Source: Elusimicrobiota bacterium (GTDB lineage: Bacteria > Elusimicrobiota > Elusimicrobia > Elusimicrobiales > UBA9959). From it: a DNA stretch of 64,000 nt. The stretch spans positions 1 to 64,000 of the forward strand of contig JAPLKI010000018.1 of the NCBI GenBank assembly GCA_026388155.1. The letters run 5' to 3'. Numbering within the stretch: the first letter of the stretch is position 1; the number at the start of each line of letters is the position of its first letter. Below are positions 42,237-50,290 of the stretch, one piece after another. The notes below the pieces were generated by a model. That model worked only from the letters and a program-made list of their open reading frames with translations. It did not search any database and was not told the DNA's origin. Both the position numbers and the translations under genes were made by a program.

Positions 42237-42557
42237 GTGAAAAAGAAAGAAATAAAAACGAACGGCGTTTTTTTTGACGCGCGGTTTTACTCTCCTGAGG
42301 CGGTAAAGCTGGCCGCTGTAGTGTTTTCGGGTCGGCTGGGCGTCAGTTTGAAAAAAACGGCGCAAGGCACAATGGCGGTTTTCGGCGACGGAGAGGAGAG
42401 CATGGCCGCTCTGAGAGGGGAATTCATAAATGAGGCCCTGAACCAGCAATGCCGTATGGATTTGGGACGTAAAAATTCAAGGCTCGCGCGTATAGTGCTG
42501 ACCAAGGCTTTGCTTGCGGCCTGCGGCGACAAAATCAAGTCAGGGGGAAAAAAATGA
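42237..42557 (+). CDS. hxsD: His-Xaa-Ser system protein HxsD
   Basis: 106 residues from GTG. GTG is chosen because AGAAGGG precedes it and upstream codons run through a GATTACAGTGATAAAG spacer repeat. VFFDARFYSPEAVKLAAVVFSGRLGVSLK, GEFINEALNQQCR and RLARIVLTKALLAA fit HxsD. The protein is small and has one alpha/beta unit, similar in size to PqqD-like peptide-binding domains, so peptide handling is an attractive guess. It ends four bases inside the next gene. Confidence 0.75.
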   Translation: MKKKEIKTNGVFFDARFYSPEAVKLAAVVFSGRLGVSLKKTAQGTMAVFGDGEESMAALRGEFINEALNQQCRMDLGRKNSRLARIVLTKALLAACGDKIKSGGKK

Positions 42558-43669
42558 AGAAATGGGGAGCATTGACGATCGTTCTTATTTTAGGCGTTAT
42601 GCTGGTGCTGCAGTATTTCCTTAAAAAGAAAGAGGCGGGCGTTATCCCGCCGCCCGCGGCGACCGGGGGCTCAGGGACCGCGGGGGTGGCCTTGCCGGCC
42701 GGAAATCCCGCCGTCTCCGCGTATGACGCGCAGCACCCCCTCACTATGCCGGCAGCCGGCGGGGCATCCTCAACCTACGGTCCTCTGCCCACTATCAAGG
42801 GGGAAGATTTCCAGCGGGGAGAATGCAAAGACGGGGCGATGAACGACATTCTCAGCAGCCATGGAAAGATATGGGGCACCGCTCTCCCTACGGGGGGGTT
42901 CTCTGCCGGGGAAAGTGTGCAGATTTACAGCCTGCTCTCCAAATACTTTACCTGCGCCGCCTTTGCCAGGCATGACGTGTCGTTCTGTGATAATCTGCCC
43001 GCCGATGGAACGAGCGGGAAGGTAAAGATCGCTTTTGAACAGAGCCCGGACTACGCCTGCAGGAAGGGGTATACGGAAATCGCTTTTCTGGGTTTTATGG
43101 CCGGAAAAAGCGCGGACAATTCACCCTGCCAGCTGACGGTCGCCGAGGGCGCCCTTGAAAATATCCCGTCTATTTCCGGCACGGATTTTTGCGACGCGGC
43201 CGCCAAGGGCATGGAAAATGTTTGTCCAATACTGATGAAAAATGTTAAACCTGAACAGGCGAAAATGTGCGGGAAATTCTTTCCCGCCGGCAGAAACGAC
43301 TGCCGCGGAGATTCTCAATGCCTGTGGCGCTACGAGGTTTATAAAGCGATACAGTCGGGGAAAGCCGATAAATGTCCCAGGACAGATGAAGACTTCTGCC
43401 GGGCCTATATCTTAAGGACCGAGGCCCCCTGCGGCGGCATTTTAAAAGAACTGAGCCGCGCTTACTGCAGAGACCTTGCCCAGCTTATTAAGACCGTCAA
43501 GGGCCCGCCGGGACTTACGCAGGAAGAAGCAAAGGCGTGGGCGGCAAAAGAAGCCATGGATCTTGCCGAAAAAGAAAGGCTCAAGACGGAAAAGGCAAAA
43601 ATGCATCAGGAAGAACAAAAGACCATGGAAGACATAAATAAGAGCATCCGCGCCACAAAGGGCAAATAA
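42554..43669 (+). CDS. Membrane-anchored Cys-containing protein of the hxs cluster
   Basis: 371 residues. A single N-terminal helix (WGALTIVLILGVMLVLQYFL) followed by KKK suggests an anchored protein with an outside C-terminal part. A Pro/Gly/Ala linker leads to a domain with about 15 cysteines spread from residue 95 to 310 (FTCAAFARHDVSFCDNLP, CDAAAKGMENVCPILM), probably disulfide-bonded. The last 60 residues are a charged coiled coil. I do not recognise the family. It overlaps hxsD by four bases and precedes the hxsA-like gene by 16, so it likely belongs to the system, perhaps in export or display. Confidence 0.65.
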   Translation: MKKWGALTIVLILGVMLVLQYFLKKKEAGVIPPPAATGGSGTAGVALPAGNPAVSAYDAQHPLTMPAAGGASSTYGPLPTIKGEDFQRGECKDGAMNDILSSHGKIWGTALPTGGFSAGESVQIYSLLSKYFTCAAFARHDVSFCDNLPADGTSGKVKIAFEQSPDYACRKGYTEIAFLGFMAGKSADNSPCQLTVAEGALENIPSISGTDFCDAAAKGMENVCPILMKNVKPEQAKMCGKFFPAGRNDCRGDSQCLWRYEVYKAIQSGKADKCPRTDEDFCRAYILRTEAPCGGILKELSRAYCRDLAQLIKTVKGPPGLTQEEAKAWAAKEAMDLAEKERLKTEKAKMHQEEQKTMEDINKSIRATKGK

Positions 43670-43685
43670 CAGCGGGGGTATTTTT

Positions 43686-44027
43686 ATGACCAATAAAAAA
43701 TCACGCATAAAGAAAAATATAGGCCTTTTCCTGAACAGCGAAGAGGGGAAAATGCTGGACGCGGATATCGTGAAAACCGGAATTGCTTTGGGAATTCTTG
43801 GGGCCGCCATGGTGGATCAGGCGGCCGCGCAGACCACTTTCCACAGCAATTATTTCACCGCCTCAAGCCATGTAAGCCACCAGAGCCACGGCTCGCACGG
43901 CTCGCACGGCTCGCACGGCTCGCACGCGTCGCACGGCTCGCACGGCTCGCACGGCTCGCACGGCTCGCACGGCTCGCACGGCTCGCACGGCTCGCACGGC
44001 TCGCACGGCTCGCACGGCTCGTACTAG
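43686..44027 (+). CDS. hxsA: His-Xaa-Ser repeat peptide (HxsA-like RiPP precursor)
   Basis: 113 residues. The first about 45 residues act as a leader ([20 protein letters not shown], then [18 protein letters not shown]). From about 61 to the end there are 17 Ser-His-X units: SHV, SHQ, four SHG, SHA, ten SHG, then SY. The DNA is a 9-base tandem array of TCGCACGGC, with the last ten units identical. HxsA-type peptides are the presumed substrates of HxsB. Many His residues would bind metals; modification may link His or Ser side chains. GGGGG lies nine bases before the ATG. Confidence 0.85.
   Translation: MTNKKSRIKKNIGLFLNSEEGKMLDADIVKTGIALGILGAAMVDQAAAQTTFHSNYFTASSHVSHQSHGSHGSHGSHGSHASHGSHGSHGSHGSHGSHGSHGSHGSHGSHGSY
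43878..44018 (+). repeat. 9-base tandem repeat in hxsA
   Basis: Fifteen or so units of the type TCGCACGGC, the last ten (43929-44018) identical. The length is likely to vary between strains by slippage. It encodes Ser-His-Gly. Confidence 0.9.
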
Positions 44028-44078
44028 GACGGCAGGGGATAGGGTTTAGGGCCGGGGGCCGGGAGCCCCGTATCTTTG

Positions 44079-44114
44079 TTAACCCGAATTCTTCAATTGA
44101 AGAATTCGGGTTAA
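44079..44114. repeat. Perfect 36-base palindrome with CTTCAATTGAAG core
   Basis: TTAACCCGAATTCTTCAA is followed by its exact reverse complement. The core matches the palindrome at 21032-21066 (CCGAATYCTTCAATTGAAG). It could end hxs transcription as a hairpin, but the T-tract after it is broken (GTTTAGTTTC). A GC hairpin GGGGC-CGGGA-GCCCC lies just before it at about 44056-44070. Confidence 0.75.
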
Positions 44115-44269
44115 GTTTAGTTTCTATCACCTTTTAATTTTCCGTGCTTCGGCAATACTTGCCCCGCTCTTTTGGCCGCAGAACGGACACCATGCAAGCC
44201 GGACATAAATTTACGACCAAACCTGCCGAACCCAAAGTGCGGGGCCCGCTGCGCCAAAAGCGCGGGGCT

Positions 44270-45436
44270 ATGCTTATCAGACGGCCGAAGTTCGCTTTTT
44301 ATTATTTCAATTCCAACCGCGACATAGGCCATGCCGTTCACCTTTTGCGCATTATTTCAGGCCTCCGGGGCCGGGGCTTAAAAAAAGAAGATCTGTCTCT
44401 TTTCTGCGAGCGGGCCGCGGGCTATCCGTTTGAAGACCTCCGCCGCCGGGCGCGCGTAATTATCCTTCCGCCGTTTAAAAAAAGATCCCTTAAAAAACGC
44501 CAGGCTATCATGCGCTCAGAGCTTCGCAGGCTCGGGCCCTGTTGGCTTATAACCGAGTTTTTTCCATTCGGCAGGCTTGAATGCGCGCCTGAAATCGGCA
44601 AACTGCTCGCATACGCGCGTGAAAAAAAAATTAAAATAGCCGCAAGCGTCCCCCTGCCCTATTTTACTCATCCGAGCTCCCGTCTCGGCGAATTGTTTCA
44701 AGCCGCCTTGTTTTACGACAAGCTCCTTGTGCATTGTCCAGGGGGCGCCGATCTGCGCCGCATGGCAAGGCACATAGCGCGCGAGCGCAGGCTTTCTCCC
44801 GGAGAATTTCTGCGGGCTTTTCTTAAGCTGGGAAGAAAAGTCTTTTTTACCGGCTATGTGCTGCCTCCCGCGCATGAAAAAATAAAGCCGCGGCCCCGCG
44901 GTTTTGTGCTGGTTCAGCGCGGGGGCGGCTCCACTTCTCCGCGCGTAATTACCTGCGCCATCCGCGCCAAAAAACTGCTTGGCGCCGGAGTTGAAATGAA
45001 AATATGCGCGGGCCCCGCTTCCGGCGCGTTCCATATGCGGCGCTGGGCGGAACTTATTAAAAAACTCGGCCTAAAAAACATTTCTCTCGAAAAAAGTCGC
45101 CCGGATCTGTTTTCCCTTATCGGTTCAAGCGCGGTTTGCGTCGGAACCGCCGGCGGCTCGGTTTATGAGATGCTTTATTTCAACAAACCGGCCGTGCTTA
45201 TCCCATATGAAGGTTCGCCGGGCAGGGAGCATAGCGATCAAGCGGCCAGGGCGGAGCTTTTGCGTGATTATTGCGGAGCCGCGGTTCTTGACTACTGCAC
45301 TCTGACGCCGAAGGGCCTTGCCCTTGAAATTAAACGCGCTATGGCCGGGACGGGCTCAAGCGGCGATCCCGTTCCCTCAAATTGGTTTAACGGGCTTGAA
45401 AACACGCTGGATTATCTTTTGCCATGCAAAAAATAA
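44270..45436 (+). CDS. GT-B-fold glycosyltransferase-like protein (family 28-like)
   Basis: 388 residues from MLIRRPKF, chosen because the 42 upstream in-frame residues are basic and low in pattern and because the fold starts here (FAFYYFNSNRDIGHAVHLLRI). The N-terminal half resembles the sugar-acceptor domain of MurG-like and related predicted glycosyltransferases; the C-terminal half has FVLVQRGGGSTSPRV and SSAVCVGTAGGSVYEMLYF plus AVLIPYEG, the nucleotide-sugar site pattern of that group. Acceptor unknown. It overlaps the radical SAM gene downstream by 13 bases. Confidence 0.7.
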   Translation: MLIRRPKFAFYYFNSNRDIGHAVHLLRIISGLRGRGLKKEDLSLFCERAAGYPFEDLRRRARVIILPPFKKRSLKKRQAIMRSELRRLGPCWLITEFFPFGRLECAPEIGKLLAYAREKKIKIAASVPLPYFTHPSSRLGELFQAALFYDKLLVHCPGGADLRRMARHIARERRLSPGEFLRAFLKLGRKVFFTGYVLPPAHEKIKPRPRGFVLVQRGGGSTSPRVITCAIRAKKLLGAGVEMKICAGPASGAFHMRRWAELIKKLGLKNISLEKSRPDLFSLIGSSAVCVGTAGGSVYEMLYFNKPAVLIPYEGSPGREHSDQAARAELLRDYCGAAVLDYCTLTPKGLALEIKRAMAGTGSSGDPVPSNWFNGLENTLDYLLPCKK

Positions 45437-46386
45437 AAACGGTCATGCTGGAGCTTACCTGGCGCTGTAATCTTGCCTGCGATTTTTGCTATCTCCGCCA
45501 TTTCGGGGTTTTAAACAAACCGGGCCCCGAAATGGATTTTAAAACTATCGCGGGTTTTATTGAAGGCTTCCGTGAAAAAACCCATTTTTATCTGAGCGGA
45601 GGAGAGCCGTTTTTAAGGGATGATATCTTTGAAATAGCTGCTTTGGCAAAGAAAAAAGGCCATGACTGCGGGATAAATACCAACGGCCTGCTCCTCGACA
45701 GACGCGCCGCCCTGCGCCTGCTAGAAAATCCGCCTGATTATGTCATTTTTTCCCTGCACGGTCCTGCCTCCGCGCACGACAGGATCACGGGGCTTAAAGG
45801 AACCTATAAAAAAATAATTTCAAACATGAAAACTTTCAGCGCTCTCGCCCGCGGGAAAACCGAGGTGATAGTAAATTGCGTTATTAACCGGGAAAACGCC
45901 GGCTTTTTGCCCGCGGTTTTCAGCGCGGCGGTGAAAGCCGGGGCCGACCGGGTGATCTTTGAGAATCTGCAATTTCTTAAAAAAAACGAGATGGCGCGGG
46001 GAAGCTGCGCTCCGATCACTCCGGTGATTGAAAGTTACAGGTTGAAAGCGGGGCTTGTGAGAGACGGATTAAAGCGCATCTCCGCGCTTGCGGCCGGAGG
46101 CAAAACCCATTTTGAAGTCAGACCTCTTATGACACGCGAAATGATCGATTCGTATTACAACGGACATATAAGGCCTGAAGGCTCCTGCGCCCGTATTCTT
46201 GACAGCGTTAATATTGAGCCGGACGGCTCAATAAGGATGTGCGTGCTGGCCGCCCGCAAAGTTTCTTCGGTGAACGATTTCAGCTGGAAAAAAATACTTG
46301 CCGCAAAGAAAAAGTTCGTTTCCGGCGGCCTGCCGTATTTATGCGCGCGCTGCTGCCACCGCTTTGATATTTTCAGGGTCTCCTGA
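45424..46386 (+). CDS. Radical SAM/SPASM-type protein
   Basis: 320 residues. The cluster motif comes right at the start: LTWRCNLACDFCYLR (C15, C19, C22). HFYLSGGEPFLRDD and SLHGPASAHDRITG follow, and the C-terminus has CARILDSVNIEPDGSIRMCV and CARCC, a SPASM-like auxiliary cluster site. It resembles other maturases or sugar-modifying SPASM enzymes. It is coupled to the glycosyltransferase gene by overlap. It was considered as the missing HxsC, but its layout is generic and an unrelated gene and a palindrome lie between. Confidence 0.82.
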   Translation: MQKIKTVMLELTWRCNLACDFCYLRHFGVLNKPGPEMDFKTIAGFIEGFREKTHFYLSGGEPFLRDDIFEIAALAKKKGHDCGINTNGLLLDRRAALRLLENPPDYVIFSLHGPASAHDRITGLKGTYKKIISNMKTFSALARGKTEVIVNCVINRENAGFLPAVFSAAVKAGADRVIFENLQFLKKNEMARGSCAPITPVIESYRLKAGLVRDGLKRISALAAGGKTHFEVRPLMTREMIDSYYNGHIRPEGSCARILDSVNIEPDGSIRMCVLAARKVSSVNDFSWKKILAAKKKFVSGGLPYLCARCCHRFDIFRVS

Positions 46387-46436
46387 CTTCCGCAATGGGA
46401 CACCTGAAACCTTAAACAGCGGCCTGTCCTATGTCG

Positions 46437-46575
46437 GCGCGGGGCCTGCCGGGGAGCTGGAACGCAAAACCAGGGTCGGGACACACCGTGTCCGCCCTTC
46501 GCTTCCTCGCCCTCCGCGCTTTGCAAGCGTCGGGCTCCGGAGCGTTTTGCTTATCCAGTTCCCCGTCACCCGCGC
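46437..46575 (-). ncRNA. Structured element C, copy 3
   Basis: Pairings: 46437-46443 with 46569-46575; 46451-46455 with 46560-46564; 46457-46460 with 46555-46558; 46464-46470 with 46544-46550 (GCAAAAC/GTTTTGC); 46479-46484 with 46488-46493 (GGACAC/GTGTCC); 46500-46506 with 46539-46544. Against copy 2 the arms change in pairs while the ACC apex and CCAGGGTCGGG, CCGCCCTTC blocks stay. It starts about 50 bases after the end of the radical SAM gene. Confidence 0.68.
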
Positions 46576-46757
46576 AGATTATAGTAGCGGCTTTGCTATG
46601 TTATAGATAATCCCGCCCTTATTGATGATACGGCGCGGTTGCCCGCCCATCGGCCGCAACCGGCTTATACAAAACAACTCTTATTCATTATTGGCGGGTA
46701 ATTATGCTTTACCTTAAAAGGGCGGGGACACCATATAAAAAAATCAACAGAGCATTT

Positions 46758-46953
46758 GGTTGCCGGTGGGTTCCCTTAGCGCTCCTTATAGGGTTTAATC
46801 CCGTGGTCTGGAGCGAATCCTTATCATTTAGGACGGCGAGGACCGTTCAAGCCGCCCCGCTATGCGGGCCGGCGCGTTCCGGAGCCGGCGCAAGACCACG
46901 GGATTCTTCTTCAAAACCCGGTCTTGGAGCGCTAAGGGAATCTGCCGGCAACC
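46758..46953 (-). ncRNA. Structured element E, copy 2
   Basis: Outer stem 46758-46766/46945-46953 (9 bp), then 46771-46785/46926-46940 (15 bp, perfect), 46791-46796/46914-46919, and 46797-46809/46893-46905 (13 bp, perfect). Internal hairpins match copy 1 in position but not in sequence: the stem written GTCTGAAAG/CTTTCAGAC in copy 1 is GCCG.CCCGC/GCGGG.CGGC here. On the minus strand it reads ...GACCGGGTTTTGAAGAAGAA and TTGAACGGTCCTC like copy 1. It ends 31 bases from the stop of the deacetylase-like gene. Confidence 0.72.
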
Positions 46954-46984
46954 ACTTTGGGGCGGTAGTGGAAGACGGGAGAAA

Positions 46985-47704
46985 TCAGTGTAATTTATCT
47001 TTAATCTGCGTAATCGCTTCTTTAAAAAGCGAAAATTCTATCAGCCCCCGCGCCCTCAAAGCTTCCAAAAAAGACAGGTAAGCCTTAAAAACCGCGAAGT
47101 TGGCCGCGTCAAAAGTATCATGGTGAAAATAGGCGCATATGTCGCCGCGGCTTTTCAGACGGTTTATGGTCTTTTGTTTCAGGCGTTCCAAATTAAGCGG
47201 CATTGGGCGTCCGTCCGGCGCGTAAACATTCACGTCAATATTGGCGGTTATAAAAAAAAGTCCCCGGCCCCCGGCCGGTATTCTTTTGCTGGCGGAAAAT
47301 CCCTTAAGCCCCGCCGCTTTTGCGGCGCGCAGGGTGTCAATATTGTACACATGGAAAGGCGGCACGAATACCGGAGTAAAAAGCTTCCCGAAATTTTTCT
47401 TGAGCAGCTTGAAACCTTTTAAAATATCTTGCTTCTGAGCGGCCGCCGGGGCCAGGTTGCCGAATTCCTGCCTGAGCCAGCGTGAACCGCGGTTTTTGTG
47501 GGTCCAGCCGTGCTGGAGAACTTCAAAAACCGTTCCGGCGCGGGCCTCGGCTTTTAAAAACCCAACAAGGTTTTCTTTCAGCTCCGCCGGAATTACGGCG
47601 TATGAAGCCGCCATCCCCTCCGCTTTCAGCAGACGGAAGGTTTTCATAAAACGCGCGTTCGCGGCCCCGGCGTCGTCGTCGCGCAGATAAAATTTTTTAA
47701 TCAT
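46985..47704 (-). CDS. Polysaccharide deacetylase-like protein (NodB-type fold)
   Basis: 239 residues. KFYLRDDDAGAAN near the start gives the metal-binding Asp-Asp pair, and LQHGWTHKNRG gives the HxxxH-type motif of carbohydrate esterase family 4 relatives (DUF2334-like). FVPPFHVYNIDTLRAAKAAGLKG and HHDTFDAANF are further barrel strands. No signal peptide, so it acts in the cytoplasm. It may deacetylate a sugar intermediate made by the neighbouring island. It follows the radical SAM gene at 47732 by a short word-repeat spacer. Confidence 0.75.
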   Translation of the reverse strand: MIKKFYLRDDDAGAANARFMKTFRLLKAEGMAASYAVIPAELKENLVGFLKAEARAGTVFEVLQHGWTHKNRGSRWLRQEFGNLAPAAAQKQDILKGFKLLKKNFGKLFTPVFVPPFHVYNIDTLRAAKAAGLKGFSASKRIPAGGRGLFFITANIDVNVYAPDGRPMPLNLERLKQKTINRLKSRGDICAYFHHDTFDAANFAVFKAYLSFLEALRARGLIEFSLFKEAITQIKDKLH

Positions 47705-47731
47705 ATTTTAATCTGTTGTTTTATCCGTCCG

Positions 47732-49072
47732 TCACTTGTGACCTGTGACCTGCAACTTGTGACTATCTTTAAGGTACGGGTCCTTTCCTGAATAATTCCC
47801 GCTCTCCGCCCGGGCCATGAAACGGCTGCCGCCCAGGCATCTTAATCGGAAAATGCAGCTGCGGCAGCTGCGAAGCCGGGCCGGGCCGCTTATGTTTTTC
47901 AAAAGGCGGCTGTTCCATGCTTTAAAGGGTTCCGCGCCCAGTTTTTTTTGAATGTAATAGCTCGGCTTGTAAAAACCCCGCGGGTCAAGCACCAGGCGGG
48001 TGTGACCGTCGTCAAAACTGGCTCCCAGAAAAAGCGGGGCCTGCCTTTTTTTAAAAAGGCAGAACGGGACCGGGTTCGCGAAAAGTGTCCGCGGCTTGAG
48101 CCCCAGGCGCGGCTCAAGGCGGCGGACCAGGCGGCGCAGGTCTTTTAGCGTTATCCGGAATTCTTTCGGGAGGCTGGTGTTTGACCCCATGGGCCTGTAA
48201 AGCTCCCATATTTCTGCCTTCAAGCCTTCAGCTAAAGCGCGGTATTTTTCAAAATTAGTTATCAGCTCTTTTGAAATAACAGTTCCAAGCCGCAAAACCC
48301 CTATGCCGGAGCGGCGAAGCAGGCGGATATTTTTTATTTTTTTTGAGAACAGGCCGCGCGTCCCGGTGGCGGCGGCCTCGCTTTCGGCGTCGCAGCCCTG
48401 CATGGACACCAGTATATTGTCTATAAATGGGGCGGCCTTCTTTATCAGTTTGGCGTCCAGCAGGGTGGCGTTCGTGTTCACCAGCACATAGAAACCCAGT
48501 TTTTTGGCCGCGGCCAGCGCCTCTAAAATTTTGGGATGAAGGAAAGGCTCTCCGCCGGTGAAACGGATGTTTTTCACTCCCAGCGCGCGCGCGGCCGCCA
48601 GATGAGAGCGTATTTCAGGCAGCGAAAGCTTGGCGGTAAGGGAACCGGAGGAGCAGACGGCGCAGGCAAGATTGCAGCGACGGTTCACTTCAATAACTAT
48701 TTCCAGCGGGATTTCAAGGACGGGTTTAAGGCCGATACCCGCCGGGCCCAGGAAAATAGAACCCGGCTCAAGGCCCGGGCAAAGCCGGCTAAGGCGGCAG
48801 CGGGAGCAAATATCCAGCCTTGCCGCTTTGCGCCGGGACGATTTCGGCCGCAAAATATGGTCGTAGGCATCCGGCAGGAAGCAGAAGGGGACGCCTTTTA
48901 CAAAAACGCTGAAACGGTTTTCATAGGTATTAAGAGCCCCGTAAAGGAAAGCGCGCGCGGTTTCAAGTTCCGTCCGCCCGGGGCGCACGGAGATGCATAG
49001 CGTTCTTTCTTTCCGGTTAATAAGCGCGCTTACCCCCGCCATAGGTTTTATAAGTTTTATTTCAGAGCCCAT
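47732..49072 (-). CDS. Radical SAM protein with N-terminal Cys-rich domain
   Basis: 446 residues. An N-terminal domain of about 120 residues ends with a DICSRCRLSRLCPG cluster (C89, C92, C98) and comes before the radical SAM motif VNRRCNLACAVC (C133, C137, C140). RFTGGEPFLHPK and LVSMQGCDAE follow, then a SPASM-like CRSCIFRLRC. The last residues (HKLQVTGHK) are translated spacer repeat. The order, with extra Cys sites on both sides, suggests at least two clusters. Start overlaps the stop of the gene at 49057 by 16 bases, so the two are coupled. Confidence 0.8.
   Translation of the reverse strand: MGSEIKLIKPMAGVSALINRKERTLCISVRPGRTELETARAFLYGALNTYENRFSVFVKGVPFCFLPDAYDHILRPKSSRRKAARLDICSRCRLSRLCPGLEPGSIFLGPAGIGLKPVLEIPLEIVIEVNRRCNLACAVCSSGSLTAKLSLPEIRSHLAAARALGVKNIRFTGGEPFLHPKILEALAAAKKLGFYVLVNTNATLLDAKLIKKAAPFIDNILVSMQGCDAESEAAATGTRGLFSKKIKNIRLLRRSGIGVLRLGTVISKELITNFEKYRALAEGLKAEIWELYRPMGSNTSLPKEFRITLKDLRRLVRRLEPRLGLKPRTLFANPVPFCLFKKRQAPLFLGASFDDGHTRLVLDPRGFYKPSYYIQKKLGAEPFKAWNSRLLKNISGPARLRSCRSCIFRLRCLGGSRFMARAESGNYSGKDPYLKDSHKLQVTGHK
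47735..47768. repeat. Word repeat at a gene end
   Basis: CACTTGTGACCTGTGACCTG and CAACTTGTGACTATC: the CACAAGTCACAAG word family in reverse. It encodes the C-terminal tail of the radical SAM protein. Confidence 0.6.
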
Positions 49073-50214
49073 AAATATTTTCCGCCCTTGAATTCGCGCG
49101 AGACAAGGCCTTTTTTAATTAATATCTGACCGGTGGACAGGACGCTTGCGCCGTCCCTGCAGTCGTGGCAGAGCGGCAGGCCTTTGGCTATTTCAAGCGC
49201 GCGCGTTGTGGACACGCGGCTTTCTTTTTTCAGTATTTCCATAAAACATTTTTCCATGTTGTTCAGGTAAACGCGTCCGGGGGCGGAGGCCGCAGTCCCC
49301 CTTGGGAGGGGCGGATCCCCGGCGGGATAAACGCTGCCGGCCGGAAAAAAATCAAAATAGCGCCTGTCAACTCCGAAGCAGCGCCGCCGCAGCCGGCAGG
49401 CCCGGCACTCTTTCAGGCGGACTTTTTCCCGCTTTACATTTTCGTCCAGGTCCCACGACTCTCCGGCGGGCGTTGAAACCACGGTGTTAAATTTGTAGCG
49501 GCCGGCGGCCCGGTCCTTATAGGGGCCAAGCAGACAGGGGGGGATATTCAAAACTTTTATTTCCTTAATAAGGCCGAGGGCCTTGAAACGGTCCAGGGCT
49601 TTTATGGCCTCGGGCGCCGCAATGCCCAGGGAAACCCCGAGTTCGGCGGCGTTTTCGGCCATATTCCCTGTATAAATAGGGTAGATCAGCACAAAGCTTG
49701 AAACTCCCTGGTCTAGAAAAAAATCGAGAGTGGCAACAAGGTCGCGGCAGTTAAGGCGGTTGATGAGTATGTTTACCCCAAGGCCCGCTTTAAGGGTCCG
49801 CATGTTTTTTAAGCCCGCAAGACTGCGCGCGAAAGAGCCTTTTTTTCCGGTAAGGCGGTTATGCACCGCCGCTTTGCTGCTTAAGAACGTGAACTTGCAG
49901 AGGGTGAGCCCCGCGTCCACCAGTTTTTTCGCCAGAGCCATGTCGGAGAGCCTTACGGCGTCGGTTTGAAGCCTTATGAATTTAAATCCCAGATGTCTGG
50001 CCGCGCCTATCAGTTTCGGCAGCTCGGGCCTGAGCAGCGCCTCGCCGCCTGAAAACCCCAGGCGCCTGTAACCCAGTTGTTTGGCCTTGTAAATTTCGGC
50101 TATCGCGGTTTTAAGCGGCTTGAAAAGCGCGGGGTTGAAATCCCCCTGTGAACAAAAGCGGCAGCGCAGGTCGCAGTTATAGTTGGTTACTATCTCGTAG
50201 CAGTCTTTGGGCAT
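49057..50214 (-). CDS. Radical SAM/SPASM protein with C-terminal winged-helix-like part
   Basis: 385 residues. TNYNCDLRCRFC (C14, C18, C21) at the start, GFSGGEALLRPE, then the TIM-barrel half. A SPASM-like ECRACRLRRRCFG is near residue 270. After a Pro/Ala linker (about 285-310) the last 75 residues (CFMEILKKESRVSTTRALEI, VLSTGQILIKKGLVSREFKG) look like a winged helix, as in the recognition elements of peptide- or nucleic-acid-binding radical SAM enzymes. Substrate unknown. Confidence 0.82.
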   Translation of the reverse strand: MPKDCYEIVTNYNCDLRCRFCSQGDFNPALFKPLKTAIAEIYKAKQLGYRRLGFSGGEALLRPELPKLIGAARHLGFKFIRLQTDAVRLSDMALAKKLVDAGLTLCKFTFLSSKAAVHNRLTGKKGSFARSLAGLKNMRTLKAGLGVNILINRLNCRDLVATLDFFLDQGVSSFVLIYPIYTGNMAENAAELGVSLGIAAPEAIKALDRFKALGLIKEIKVLNIPPCLLGPYKDRAAGRYKFNTVVSTPAGESWDLDENVKREKVRLKECRACRLRRRCFGVDRRYFDFFPAGSVYPAGDPPLPRGTAASAPGRVYLNNMEKCFMEILKKESRVSTTRALEIAKGLPLCHDCRDGASVLSTGQILIKKGLVSREFKGGKYLWALK

Positions 50215-50216
50215 AT

Positions 50217-50290
50217 GAATTAAGAGCGGTTAGCGAATAGCGTATAGAGGTTAGGGGTGGAGTTTCTTACTCTATTCGTTATTTTCTATT
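50217..50290. repeat. Word-repeat hairpin spacer
   Basis: Left AGAGCGGTTAGCGAATAGCG, apex GGAGTTTCTTAC, right CTATTTACTATTCGCCGC, running slightly into the end of the next gene. It mixes the TTAGGGG and GCGAATAG word families. Confidence 0.6.

Larger units (their letters stand above)
46387..46984. other. Gene-free stretch with element C copy 3 and element E copy 2
   Basis: 598 bases between convergent genes. It contains element C copy 3 (46437-46575) and element E copy 2 (46758-46953), both in minus sense. Between them (46576-46757) is AT-richer sequence with a minus-strand TATAAT at 46578-46583 and a GGGCGGG-type inverted pair (about 46612 and 46691-46722); I see no gene there. Confidence 0.65.

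Noticed and set aside
43878-44018. CRISPR-like array
   Set aside because: Nine-base in-frame protein repeat without spacers. The intergenic word repeats also lack the regular repeat-spacer plan, and no cas genes are present.
43855-44130. Minus-strand Arg-Ala-Ser repeat frame opposite hxsA
   Set aside because: It is the antisense of the 9-base tandem repeat; any frame through such DNA stays open.
45424-46386. This radical SAM gene as the missing HxsC
   Set aside because: Generic layout, separated from the hxs genes by a palindrome and a glycosyltransferase with which it overlaps.
46578-46583. Minus-strand TATAAT as promoter of element C copy 3
   Set aside because: It lies too close to the outer stem (three bases), has no good -35, and is not kept upstream of copies 1 and 2.
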